Below are positions 1 through 6,652 of a DNA stretch of 11,661 nucleotides, in pieces; the stretch's first letter is position 1; each line of letters begins with the position of its first letter. The translations under genes were made by a program, and so were the position numbers. This stretch comes from an uncultured Pseudomonadota bacterium (GTDB taxonomy: Bacteria; Pseudomonadota; Gammaproteobacteria; Burkholderiales; Burkholderiaceae_C): the NCBI GenBank assembly GCA_900320815.1, contig ONTY01000111.1, forward strand, positions 1 through 11,661, in the 5' to 3' direction. The notes beneath the pieces are model-generated. The model searched no databases. It was given only the letters and a program-made list of their open reading frames with translations, and had not been told where the DNA came from.

Positions 1-48
1 TTCGCAGTGGCCGCAGGTCATGCCGGTGACGGTGAATTGCTGAGTCAT
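1..48 (-). CDS. Heavy-metal-associated (HMA) domain protein, N-terminus only
   Basis: Only the first 16 codons lie in the window; the gene runs off the left edge. They read MTQQFTVTGMTCGHCE, which contains the GMTCxxC metal-binding signature of HMA domains (CopZ-type copper chaperones, MerP, and N-termini of P-type metal ATPases). The two cysteines bind the metal, usually Cu(I). The ATG at 48 has a good Shine-Dalgarno sequence (AGGA, about 8 nt upstream). The gene lies 25 bp downstream of lysA on the same strand and may be cotranscribed with it. Starting directly with the HMA domain fits a small chaperone of about 65-70 residues, but a longer ATPase cannot be excluded. Confidence 0.75.
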   Translation of the reverse strand, partial: MTQQFTVTGMTCGHCE

Positions 49-73
49 GGTGGCGTTCCTTTTTTTCATAGGG

Positions 74-1381
74 TCAGGAAAGTTCGTGCTGCCAGGCGTC
101 TTGCGGCGCTTCGCGGCGGCGGATGAGGCGTGCGTGGCTGCCGTCAACAAGGACTTCGGCGGGCAGCGGACGGCTGTTGTAGCGGCTGGCCATGCTCATG
201 CAGTATGCCCCGGCGCCGAGTGCAGCAAGAAACTCGCCGGGCTGCACAGCCAGAGGCCGGTCGCGGCCAAGCCAGTCGCCGCTTTCGCATATGGGGCCGA
301 CCACGTCCCACACCGGCGGGGTGCTGCCCACTGGCGGCTCGTTGAGCGGCACGATGCGGTGCCAGGATTGGTAGAGCGCGGGGCGGGGCAACTCGCTCAT
401 GGCGGCGTCGACGATGCAGAAGTTTTTTGCTTCGCCCGCTTTCAGGCGCAGCACTTGCGTCAGGCACACGCCGGCGTTGCCGACGATGGAGCGGCCAGGC
501 TCCACGATGAGGCGGCGCGCGCCGAAGCCGCGTGCGTCCAGCCGCGCGAACAGCTCGCCCCAGAGCGCAGCGGGCGCGGGGGGCGCCTCGCCTGCGTAGT
601 CAATGCCCAGACCGCCGCCCAGGTCAATATGCGCCAGCGCAGTGCCATCGGCTTCGATGGCTTCTGCAAGGTCCAGCACGCGCTCGAGCGCCTCGGCGTA
701 GGGCGCGCTTTCGGTGATTTGCGAGCCGATGTGGCAGTCAATGCCCACCACGCGCACCCACGGCAGCGTGGCGGCATGGCGGTAGGCGGCGCGCGCCTCG
801 GCGTGCGCGATGCCGAACTTGTTGCCCCGCAAGCCGGTGCTGATGTAGGGGTGCGTGCGCGCGTCCACATCAGGATTGACGCGGATAGCGATGGGCGCAG
901 CAACGCCGCACTCGCTGGCCACTGCGGAGAGTTCGTCCAGTTCCGCCAGGCTTTCGACGTTGAAGCAAGCGATGCCCGCTTGCAGCGCGCGGCGCATTTC
1001 GGCGTGCGTTTTGCCCACGCCGGAAAAGACGATGCGCCCGGGCTGCGCGCCAGCGGCGAGCACGCGCTCGAGCTCGCCGCCGGAGACGATGTCAAAGCCG
1101 CAGCCCGCCGCCGCCAGCAGCCGGAGGATGGCCAGGGAGGCGTTGGCCTTGACGGCGTAGCACACCAGGGCGTCGCGCCCCTTGAAGGCATCCTGCCAGG
1201 CGCGGGCGGCGCCCAGAATGGCAGCTTGCGAATAGACAAACAGCGGCGTGCCGTGCTCGCGTGCCAGCGTGTGCAGCGGCACGTCTTCCAGATGAAGCTG
1301 GCCGTCGCGCCAGGCAAGCGGCGTGCCAGCGGGCAGCTGCGGCACGTGGGCGGGGACAGGGGTGGTGGCAGGGGCACTCAT
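74..1381 (-). CDS. lysA: Diaminopimelate decarboxylase
   Basis: LysA decarboxylates meso-diaminopimelate to L-lysine, the last step of lysine biosynthesis; it is a cytosolic PLP enzyme. The 435-residue product has the fold-type III decarboxylase layout: an alanine-racemase-like barrel with the PLP lysine in YAVKAN (Lys78), HIGSQ (217-221), the glycine loop GGGLG (255-259) that holds the PLP phosphate, EPGR (294-297), then a C-terminal beta domain with CESGD (365-369, catalytic Cys365) and the GAY tyrosine (393). Length is normal. At 328-334 it reads MSELPRP where the family usually has MNDL-RP, a mild substitution. The ATG at 1381 overlaps the lptM stop by 4 bp (ATGA), so the two are translationally coupled. 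The HMA protein gene follows 25 bp downstream. Confidence 0.96.
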   Translation of the reverse strand: MSAPATTPVPAHVPQLPAGTPLAWRDGQLHLEDVPLHTLAREHGTPLFVYSQAAILGAARAWQDAFKGRDALVCYAVKANASLAILRLLAAAGCGFDIVSGGELERVLAAGAQPGRIVFSGVGKTHAEMRRALQAGIACFNVESLAELDELSAVASECGVAAPIAIRVNPDVDARTHPYISTGLRGNKFGIAHAEARAAYRHAATLPWVRVVGIDCHIGSQITESAPYAEALERVLDLAEAIEADGTALAHIDLGGGLGIDYAGEAPPAPAALWGELFARLDARGFGARRLIVEPGRSIVGNAGVCLTQVLRLKAGEAKNFCIVDAAMSELPRPALYQSWHRIVPLNEPPVGSTPPVWDVVGPICESGDWLGRDRPLAVQPGEFLAALGAGAYCMSMASRYNSRPLPAEVLVDGSHARLIRRREAPQDAWQHELS

Positions 1382-1719
1382 GGCTCGATGAGGACGGGGA
1401 TGTTGGGCGAGTCGGCGTCAGTGTTTGTGGTGTAGGCGCTGCCGCTGTCATCCAGCACGCTGGGCACGAGGGTTGCCTCGGCGGCAGAGGCGGCAGAGGC
1501 GGCGCTGGCTTTGGCGGCAGCAGCCGTTGCCGCAGGGACATCGTCTTCATCAGCGGCATCGTGGCCGGGCCAGCGCAAGAGGGTTTGCCCTAATGTGGCG
1601 CGCTCCACGCCTTTTGGGGTTTGCGGCAGATACAAGCCACCAGTTTGCCCGCAGGCGGTGAGCATGAAAAACATCAGCGCGGCGGCGGCGCTGGCTAAAA
1701 TTTGACGGGGCTGCGGCAT
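1378..1719 (-). CDS. lptM: LPS-assembly lipoprotein LptM (YifL-like)
   Basis: Small outer-membrane lipoprotein of the LptM/YifL family; in E. coli LptM assists disulfide maturation of the LptD translocon. A signal peptide (hydrophobic from about residue 7) ends in the lipobox LTAC, with Cys23 as the lipidated residue, directly followed by GQTGGLYLP, the family's hallmark (CGQKGPLYLP-like). The rest is a low-complexity Ala-rich, acidic tail, as is usual for these proteins. The start is uncertain: ATGs at 1749, 1728 and 1719 are in frame and none has a clear Shine-Dalgarno. I chose 1719 because it gives a normal 22-residue signal peptide. The gene is directly upstream of lysA with a 4-bp overlap, a common arrangement in beta- and gammaproteobacteria. 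Confidence 0.85.
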   Translation of the reverse strand: MPQPRQILASAAAALMFFMLTACGQTGGLYLPQTPKGVERATLGQTLLRWPGHDAADEDDVPAATAAAAKASAASAASAAEATLVPSVLDDSGSAYTTNTDADSPNIPVLIEP

Positions 1720-1758
1720 ATCAATCATGGCGCGGCAGAGTGTAATCATTTTTTGTCA

Positions 1759-1784
1759 ACCCGCGTGCGCGCGGGTGTTTTTTT
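1759..1784 (+). terminator. Terminator-like hairpin in the cyaY leader
   Basis: A 7-bp GC-rich stem (ACCCGCG 1759-1765 with CGCGGGT 1770-1776, loop TGCG) is followed by G and seven Ts (1778-1784) on the plus strand. This has the form of an intrinsic terminator for plus-strand transcription. It ends 6 nt before the cyaY ATG, and no plus-strand gene lies upstream in the window, so it is either an attenuator of cyaY or a stop for antisense transcripts from the lptM side. Read on the minus strand it lacks a U-tract. Confidence 0.55.
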
Positions 1785-1790
1785 ACGCAA

Positions 1791-2123
1791 ATGAACGACG
1801 CACATTTTTTGGACTTGGCAGAAACCCTGCTGCGGCGCATTGAAGCACAATGCGATGAAATCAACGACGCAGGCGACGTGGATATTGATAATAGCCGCGC
1901 AGGCGGCGTGGTCACGCTGGCGTTTGAAAGCGGCGGGCAAATTGTGGTGAATCTGCAAAAACCGCTGCATGAAATATGGCTGGCATCGCGCGCCGGCGGC
2001 TGGCACTACCGCTGGGACGGTGCAGCGTGGCGCGACACGCGCACAGGCGAAGATTTCTACGCGCGCCTGTCGACAGAGGCCAGCGGCTGCGCCGGGCAGA
2101 CGCTGGCATTGACAGCGGGCTAG
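1791..2123 (+). CDS. cyaY: Iron-sulfur cluster assembly protein CyaY (bacterial frataxin)
   Basis: Bacterial frataxin, a small cytosolic protein that binds iron and the IscS-IscU complex and tunes the rate of Fe-S cluster assembly. The 110-residue product aligns along its length with E. coli CyaY (106 residues): MNDAHFLDLAETLLRRIE, the acidic first helix and loop (CDEINDAGDVDID) that carries the iron-binding acidic ridge, and the conserved sheet residues around NLQKPLHEIWLASRAGGWHY and the GEDFY segment. The ATG at 1791 matches the family start but has no Shine-Dalgarno; a hairpin and T-tract lie immediately upstream. It is the only plus-strand gene here, divergent from lptM-lysA (a common beta/gammaproteobacterial arrangement) and convergent with the LysE-type exporter gene. 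Confidence 0.95.
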   Translation: MNDAHFLDLAETLLRRIEAQCDEINDAGDVDIDNSRAGGVVTLAFESGGQIVVNLQKPLHEIWLASRAGGWHYRWDGAAWRDTRTGEDFYARLSTEASGCAGQTLALTAG

Positions 2124-2132
2124 GCCGAACAA

Positions 2133-2189
2133 ATACCCTCATACTTGCAGATTCATTACCGGCACAAGTAGCCGGCAACAAGATGATAC
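2133..2189 (+). repeat. 57-nt palindromic repeat, copy 1
   Basis: It begins with ATACCCTCA 10 bp after the cyaY stop codon. After ATAC come 19 nt, then a 23-nt imperfect palindrome (2156-2178; arms CCGGC 2159-2163 and GCCGG 2171-2175, 7-nt loop), then 7 nt, and a second ATAC at 2186-2189. The spacing equals that of the other three copies exactly. Confidence 0.6.
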
Positions 2190-2276
2190 CATGAACATCA
2201 TTACGATTGCTGCGGTTTTCATGTGAAACATCGACAAGACTGGCGCCCGTGCGCGTGATTTGAAGAAACGCTTTAT

Positions 2277-2333
2277 ATACTCCAACGATAAAGCATTGTC
2301 TGCCGGCATACATTACCGGCAGACAACGGATAC
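2277..2333 (+). repeat. 57-nt palindromic repeat, copy 2
   Basis: ATACTCC at 2277, a palindrome at 2300-2322 and a closing ATAC at 2330-2333, in the same geometry as copy 1 and 144 bp from it. This copy has the best hairpin: TTGTCTGCCGG (2296-2306) pairs perfectly with CCGGCAGACAA (2316-2326) around a 9-nt loop. It lies 20 bp beyond the stop codon of the LysE-type gene, so the hairpin could also mark the 3' end of that transcript, though no U-tract follows on the minus strand. Confidence 0.65.
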
Positions 2334-2352
2334 CCCAAAGGTTCTCCCACCC

Positions 2353-3000
2353 TTATTCGGCGCCCTGCCCCGCCAGCAGCAACGCTGCGCCCATGAACAT
2401 GAGCACGCCGCCGCACAGGCGGTTTTGTGCACGTTTGGCAGCGGGGGAGCGCAGCCAGCGCGCCAAGTGCGCGGCCACTGCGGCGTAGCCAAGCATGACG
2501 GCGCTATCAATGACCAGCGTGGTCAGCAGCAGGATGAAAAGCTGCGGCGCAATGGGGCGCGTGGTTTGCATGAATTGCGGCAGCATGGCTGCCATAAATA
2601 CAATACTTTTCGGGTTGCTGGCGTTGCATAGAAAACCGGCCAACAGTTTTTGATGCCTCGGTATATCGTGCGCTGCTGCATTTTTGGGTGCGTTTTCTTG
2701 CGCATACGCGCCGGGCACGCGGGCGCACCATTGGCGCAGTCCCAGCCATATCAAATACAGCGCACCGCACAATTTGACGGCAGAAAATGCAGCGGGCGCA
2801 GCGGCCAGCAGTGCGCCCACGCCACTGCCAGCGGCCAGCAGCAGCAGGGCGACGGCGGCTTCGGCGCCAGCGATGGTGGGTAAAGTGCGGTGCGTGCCAA
2901 AGCGCAGCCCGTGCCCCACGATGAGCACGGCAGCCGGGCCGGGCGCCAGCGAGAGCAGCAAGACAGCGAGCGCGTAGGCCAGCCACAGGTGCAGGCTCAT
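2353..3000 (-). CDS. LysE/RhtB-family amino-acid exporter
   Basis: An inner-membrane exporter of the LysE/RhtB superfamily, whose members expel lysine, homoserine, threonine or other amino acids. The 215 residues are of family length and show about six hydrophobic segments. The first ends in the hallmark LAPGPA near residues 18-23; the central NPKSIVFMAAMLPQF (about 128-142) is the second conserved block. A polar cytoplasmic loop of about 30 residues separates the two halves. The ATG at 3000 overlaps the recX stop by 4 bp, so it is translated behind recX although function links the two poorly. The substrate cannot be read from sequence. lysA lies nearby but in a separate transcription unit, so lysine is only a guess. 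Confidence 0.9.
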   Translation of the reverse strand: MSLHLWLAYALAVLLLSLAPGPAAVLIVGHGLRFGTHRTLPTIAGAEAAVALLLLAAGSGVGALLAAAPAAFSAVKLCGALYLIWLGLRQWCARVPGAYAQENAPKNAAAHDIPRHQKLLAGFLCNASNPKSIVFMAAMLPQFMQTTRPIAPQLFILLLTTLVIDSAVMLGYAAVAAHLARWLRSPAAKRAQNRLCGGVLMFMGAALLLAGQGAE

Positions 3001-3485
3001 GGCTGCCAGCCAGCGTCCTCAGCATCTTCGGCGGCGCTGCCGATGACGCGGCGTGCCGTGTCAAAGGAAAAACCGCGCGCCGCCAGAAAGCGCAGCTGCC
3101 GTGCGCGCTCGGCTGCGCTCTGCGGCGGCTGGCCAAACTTGCGCTGCCATACGGTGCGGGCGCGCGCAACTTCGCTGGCGCGCAGTTCGGCGGCGGCGTG
3201 CTCAACGAGTGCTTCTGGCGTGCCCTGCTCGCGCAGTTCGCGCAGCACGCGCGCCGCGCCCAGTCGCGGAGCGCGGCGGCGCAGCAGGCTTTCAGCGGCG
3301 CGCTCTTCGCTGATGAGGCCGGCGCGCTCGAGCGCATCCAGCACCGCAGTGATGTCCGCCTCGCCCTCCTCTTCGGTCAGGCGGCGTGCCAGCCTGGCGT
3401 GCAACTGGGCGCGTGTGTATTCACGGGCAGCGAGCAGGCGCAGGGCGCGCGCCTTGAGCGAGGGGGGAGGGCTGCCCGGTGGCAT
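2997..3485 (-). CDS. recX: Recombination regulator RecX
   Basis: RecX binds RecA filaments and limits their growth and their coprotease activity. The 162-residue product (E. coli: 166) is made of the family's three-helix repeats. It starts with LKARALRLLAAREYTRAQL, matching the typical ALxLLxxREyTRaEL block, then AVLDALERAGLISEERAAES, and ends with RQLRFLAARGFSFDTARRVI, the usual C-terminal block. It lies 26 bp downstream of recA on the same strand, the canonical arrangement, and overlaps the exporter gene by 4 bp. The start at 3485 places the first family block near residue 10. It is rich in Arg and Ala, as usual for RecX in high-GC genomes. Confidence 0.94.
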   Translation of the reverse strand: MPPGSPPPSLKARALRLLAAREYTRAQLHARLARRLTEEEGEADITAVLDALERAGLISEERAAESLLRRRAPRLGAARVLRELREQGTPEALVEHAAAELRASEVARARTVWQRKFGQPPQSAAERARQLRFLAARGFSFDTARRVIGSAAEDAEDAGWQP

Positions 3486-3511
3486 GGGGTGGCGGCGGCG
3501 ATGGCGGCGTG

Positions 3512-4666
3512 TCAGACGGTGGTGGCGCTGCCGCTGCCGGCGTCTTTGCTGTCCTTGGCGCTTTCTTTGGCGCCTTTTTTGCTGGCGGGCGCAGGTTCTG
3601 GGGCGGCGGCTGGGGTGATTTCAGGCAGCAGGGCAATGCCAAGTGCCGCGCGCACTTTGTTTTCAATTTCGCGCGCAAGGCTTGGGTTTTCGCGCAGAAA
3701 CTCGCGTGCATTGTCGCGCCCCTGGCCAATTTTCTCGCCATTGTAGGCATACCAGGCACCGGATTTTTCAATCACTTTGGCAGCGACGCCCATGTCAATA
3801 ATCTCGCCTTCGCGGCTGATGCCCTGGCCGTAGAGAATGTCAAACTCGGCCTGCTTGAAAGGGGGGCTGACCTTGTTTTTCACCACTTTCACGCGCGTCT
3901 CGCTGCCAATCGGCTCGTCGCCCTTTTTGATGGTGCCGATGCGGCGAATATCCATGCGCACGCTGGCGTAGAATTTGAGCGCGTTGCCGCCCGTCGTTGT
4001 CTCCGGGCTGCCAAACATGACGCCAATTTTCATGCGAATCTGGTTGATGAAAATGACGGTGCAGTTGGTTTTGTTGATGCTGGAGGTGAGTTTGCGCAGC
4101 GCCTGACTCATCAGCCGCGCCTGCAGCCCGGGGAGCTGGTCGCCCATGTCGCCTTCAATTTCGGCTTTGGGCACGAGGGCGGCAACAGAGTCAACGACGA
4201 CCATGTCAACGGCGCCAGAGCGCACGAGAGAGTCGACGATTTCCAGCGCCTGCTCGCCGGTGTCGGGCTGGCTGATGAGCAGCTCCGAGAGCTTGACGCC
4301 GAGTTTTTCAGCGTAGCCGCTGTCCAGCGCGTGCTCGGCGTCAATAAAGGCGCAGGTGCCGCCGATTTTTTGCATTTCGGCAATCACCTGCAGCGTCAGC
4401 GTGGTTTTACCGCTGGATTCTGGCCCAAAAATCTCAATCACGCGCCCGCGCGGCAGTCCGCCGACGCCCAGCGCAATATCCAGCCCGAGTGAGCCAGTTG
4501 AGACGGTCTGAATATCCTCAACTTTTTCGCCTGCGCCCAGGCGCATGATGGTGCCTTTGCCAAACTGCTGCTCAATTTGTTTGAGCGCCGCTTGCAGGGC
4601 TTTGGCTTTTTCTTCGGCGTCTTCAATGCGGGCGACGGGGGGCGGGGCAGAGTTTTTGGTGGCCAT
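3512..4666 (-). CDS. recA: Recombinase RecA
   Basis: RecA forms ATP-dependent filaments on single-stranded DNA, drives strand exchange in recombinational repair, and triggers LexA self-cleavage in the SOS response. The 384 residues are complete: N-terminal polymerisation helix, Walker [10 protein letters not shown] (81-89), [10 protein letters not shown], Walker B region [22 protein letters not shown]-binding loops L1 (around [10 protein letters not shown]) and L2 ([16 protein letters not shown]), [18 protein letters not shown], and a C-terminal tail rich in Ala, Lys and Ser that is longer and less acidic than in E. coli. It starts 24 bp behind the murA stop and precedes recX. No LexA box of the CTGT-N8-ACAG type is visible in the 24-bp spacer or the end of murA, so expression probably depends on a promoter within or before murA. 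Confidence 0.97.
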   Translation of the reverse strand: MATKNSAPPPVARIEDAEEKAKALQAALKQIEQQFGKGTIMRLGAGEKVEDIQTVSTGSLGLDIALGVGGLPRGRVIEIFGPESSGKTTLTLQVIAEMQKIGGTCAFIDAEHALDSGYAEKLGVKLSELLISQPDTGEQALEIVDSLVRSGAVDMVVVDSVAALVPKAEIEGDMGDQLPGLQARLMSQALRKLTSSINKTNCTVIFINQIRMKIGVMFGSPETTTGGNALKFYASVRMDIRRIGTIKKGDEPIGSETRVKVVKNKVSPPFKQAEFDILYGQGISREGEIIDMGVAAKVIEKSGAWYAYNGEKIGQGRDNAREFLRENPSLAREIENKVRAALGIALLPEITPAAAPEPAPASKKGAKESAKDSKDAGSGSATTV

Positions 4667-4690
4667 GATGGATTCCAGGAAAAAATGGGG

Positions 4691-5889
4691 TCAGGAAATG
4701 CGCTCAATGTCGGCGCCGAGGGCGCGCAGTTTTTCGTCCATGCGGTCGTAGCCGCGGTCCAGGTGGTAGATGCGCTCGATGCGCGTTTCGCCTTCGGCCA
4801 CGAGTGCGGCAATCACCAGGCAGGCAGAAGCGCGCAGGTCGGTGGCCATGACGGTGGCGCCTGAGAGCTGCGGCACGCCGTCAATGACGGCAGTGCGCGC
4901 GTCGGTGCTGATGCGCGCGCCCATGCGTGCGAGTTCGCCCACGTGCATGAAGCGGTTTTCAAAAATGGTTTCGGTGACGCTGCTGGCGCCAGCGGCTACG
5001 CAGTTGAGCGCCATGAATTGCGCCTGCATGTCGGTGGGAAAGCCAGGGTATTCGCTGGTGCGAAAGCTCTGCGCGCGCAGCGCCATGCCGCCGAGGCTGT
5101 GCAGGTGGATGGCGCCATCGGCGCCAGTGTGGATGTCGGCACCGGCGTCACGCAGTTTGTCGAGTACGGCGTCCAGGTGCTCGGCGCGTGCGCCCTGCAC
5201 TTCAATGGCGCCGCCGCTCGCCGCTGCGGCAACAAGGAAGGTGCCGGCTTCAATGCGGTCAGCCACGACGCTGTGTTCGCAGCCATGCAGGGCGTCAACG
5301 CCTTGTACGTGGATGCGGCGGCTGCCGTGCCCTTCAATGCGCGCGCCCATCGCAATGAGCATGTCGGCAAGGTCAGTGACTTCGGGTTCCTGCGCGGCGT
5401 TTTCCAGCACGGTTTCGCCTTCGGCTGGCGTCCGGCAGGCAGGCGTGCCTGGATGTAGCCGTGCTCCACGTCAATGAGTGCGCCCATCGCCTGCAGGCCA
5501 CGGATGTGCTGGTCCACGGGGCGCGAGCCGATGGCGCAGCCGCCGGGCAACGAGACACGTGCACGCCCCAGCCGCGCGAGCAAGGGGCCGAGCACAAGGA
5601 TGGAGGCGCGCATGGTTTTCACCATCTCATAGGGCGCCTCGTGCCCAAGCTGACCAGCGGCCTCAAAGCCCATGCCGCCGCGCTCGCCAAAGGTGGCGGT
5701 GTGTGCGCCCAGGTGGTCCAGCAGGCGGCGCATGGTGCGCACGTCGTTGAGGCGCGGCACGTTGCGCAGCCGCACTGGCTCGGGCGTGAGCAGCACGGCG
5801 CACATTTCGGGCAGGGCGGCGTTTTTGGCCCCTGAAATACGCACCTGCCCCTTGAGCGGGCGCCCGCCGCGGATGAGGAGTTTGTCCAT
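4691..5889 (-). pseudogene. murA: UDP-N-acetylglucosamine 1-carboxyvinyltransferase with internal out-of-frame deletion
   Basis: MurA transfers enolpyruvate from PEP to UDP-GlcNAc, the first committed step of peptidoglycan synthesis. Frame 1 runs from the ATG at 5889: [14 protein letters not shown], Lys22-Asn23 in SGAKNAALP, and catalytic Cys118 in [15 protein letters not shown], up to [13 protein letters not shown] (residue 154, ending at 5428). The family continuation (RLKGARITTD...TGTENFLMAATLA) is absent. Homology resumes in another frame at 5422 with [15 protein letters not shown] and runs to the stop at 4691, including FPTDMQAQ (the E. coli Asp305 site) and [12 protein letters not shown] (Arg397 site). 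About 27 residues are missing, a net loss of about 79 bp, including the part equivalent to E. coli residues 160-163 that contact UDP-GlcNAc. As written, the product would be inactive. MurA is normally essential, so a second copy or an assembly error must be considered. Confidence 0.85.
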
Positions 5890-5908
5890 GATGGATAAAA
5901 ATGCTCTT

Positions 5909-5931
5909 CTGCCCGCAAGATATGCGGGCAG
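5909..5931. repeat. Perfect 9-bp hairpin between bolA and murA
   Basis: CTGCCCGCA (5909-5917) pairs perfectly with TGCGGGCAG (5923-5931) around loop AGATA. It sits between the bolA stop and the murA start. On the minus strand a short T-run follows only 6 nt later (ATTTTTATCC), so it could be a weak terminator or a stabilising structure. It has the same 23-nt length and a TGCCsGCA core like the 57-nt repeats but lacks their ATAC boxes, so membership in that family is doubtful. Confidence 0.55.
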
Positions 5932-5935
5932 TGTG

Positions 5936-6181
5936 CTATGAATTGATGATTTTCTCGTATTCCGCTGGCGTGTACGCCTGTATCGAGATGGCGTGCAGCG
6001 CCTGGCTGCTGAGTGCGCCGTCAAGAGCGGCGTAGACCTGCCGGTGGCGCGCCAGCGGGCGCTGCCCCTCAAAGGCGACAGAGACGATGAGGGCAAACCA
6101 GTGCTGCCCGTCGCCTGTGATGTCGATGCGCTCACTGGGCAAGGCGGTGGCAATCAGGTGTTTGATGTGCTCGGCGTCCAC
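5936..6181 (-). CDS. BolA/IbaG family protein
   Basis: A BolA-family protein of the IbaG (YrbA) type, a small cytosolic protein that binds Fe-S clusters together with monothiol glutaredoxins. From the chosen GTG start it has 81 residues: [43 protein letters not shown] with the conserved histidine of the family (His46), and the C-terminal [14 protein letters not shown] block. No ATG fits; GTG at 6181 gives the normal family start and has GGGAAG 8 nt upstream. The frame stays open further upstream, but that part shows no family resemblance. The position between the mla genes and murA matches ibaG (yrbA) next to murA in many proteobacteria. Confidence 0.9.
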   Translation of the reverse strand: MDAEHIKHLIATALPSERIDITGDGQHWFALIVSVAFEGQRPLARHRQVYAALDGALSSQALHAISIQAYTPAEYEKIINS

Positions 6182-6335
6182 GGTGTGTGCTTCCCGTCGG
6201 TTTTCGGCAATAAAACAAGCGCCACTCCCGTGTGCTCGGCGAGGCTGGCGCTCCTGAATAAAGAGTTTGACGTATTTTTTGCGCTCTGTTTTGCGCCACT
6301 GCCCGTCAAAGATGAGGGCACTGCGCTCTCTTTTT
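6182..6335. other. 154-bp spacer between mlaB and bolA
   Basis: This is the longest gap inside the right-hand gene group. It is open in the bolA frame but its translation resembles nothing I know. On the minus strand it begins with an A-run (AAAAAAAGAGAGC) after mlaB; a TTGACG lies near 6300-6305 with no convincing -10 at 16-18 bp. A bolA-murA promoter could sit here but is not demonstrable by eye. Related genomes, as I recall them, often carry an ABC-2 transporter pair at this point; none is present. Confidence 0.3.
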
Positions 6336-6638
6336 TTATGTAATCTCCCCTTCCAGCGGCGCTTCACACAGCAGCGGCGCCGTGCCATAGAGCACCGCCA
6401 GCGTGCGCAGGCGCAGCGGCAGTCCTTTGACGGCAAAGCCGCGCTGCTGGCGCAGCGCCTCGCGGCGGCACGCCAGCAGCACCGCCAGCGCCGAGGAGTC
6501 AAAGCTCTCGAGCGCGCTGGCGTCCACCACCAGGCAGCCAGCCGCTTTGCGTTTGGGTTTGCGGCGGGCAGCCTCCAGCAGCATGGCCAGACAGGTGCCT
6601 GCCTGCACATGGGTGAGGACGGCGGGGAGTACGAGCAT
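6336..6638 (-). CDS. mlaB: STAS-domain subunit of the Mla phospholipid transporter
   Basis: MlaB is the cytoplasmic STAS-domain subunit that binds the MlaF ATPase and stabilises the MlaFEDB inner-membrane complex. The 100-residue product carries the STAS core: LVVDASALESFDSSALAVLL (about 37-56), with Ser48/Ser49 at the conserved Ser/Thr position, followed by LACRREALRQQRGFAVKGLP, matching the helix and strand of anti-sigma-antagonist-like folds. The N-terminus is shorter and less typical than in E. coli MlaB (97 residues in total). It starts 14 bp after the mlaC stop and is the last mla gene. Assignment rests mainly on position plus the STAS core. Confidence 0.82.
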   Translation of the reverse strand: MLVLPAVLTHVQAGTCLAMLLEAARRKPKRKAAGCLVVDASALESFDSSALAVLLACRREALRQQRGFAVKGLPLRLRTLAVLYGTAPLLCEAPLEGEIT

Positions 6639-6652
6639 GGCGCGGGGCGGCG

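Noticed and set aside
47..1435. Plus-strand open frame of 462 codons opposite lysA
   Set aside because: Exact antisense of lysA and lptM, a high-GC shadow frame; its translation is Ala/Arg/His-rich and resembles no family.
1741..1759. TTGACA on the minus strand upstream of lptM as a -35 box
   Set aside because: The hexamer is perfect, but no acceptable -10 lies 16-18 bp downstream, and it partly overlaps the cyaY hairpin.
2133..2333. Possible CRISPR or integron attC array
   Set aside because: Only two copies per locus, of unequal base sequence, with no regular spacer series, no cas or integrase gene and no attC core sites of the expected form.
3479..4492. Plus-strand open frame of 337 codons opposite recA
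   Set aside because: Mirror of a strongly conserved recA on the other strand; long antisense frames are expected at this GC content.
6182..6610. Long N-terminal extension of the BolA protein
   Set aside because: The frame is open upstream, but the extension crosses mlaB in another frame and has no BolA resemblance; the GTG at 6181 with GGGAAG upstream fits the family length.
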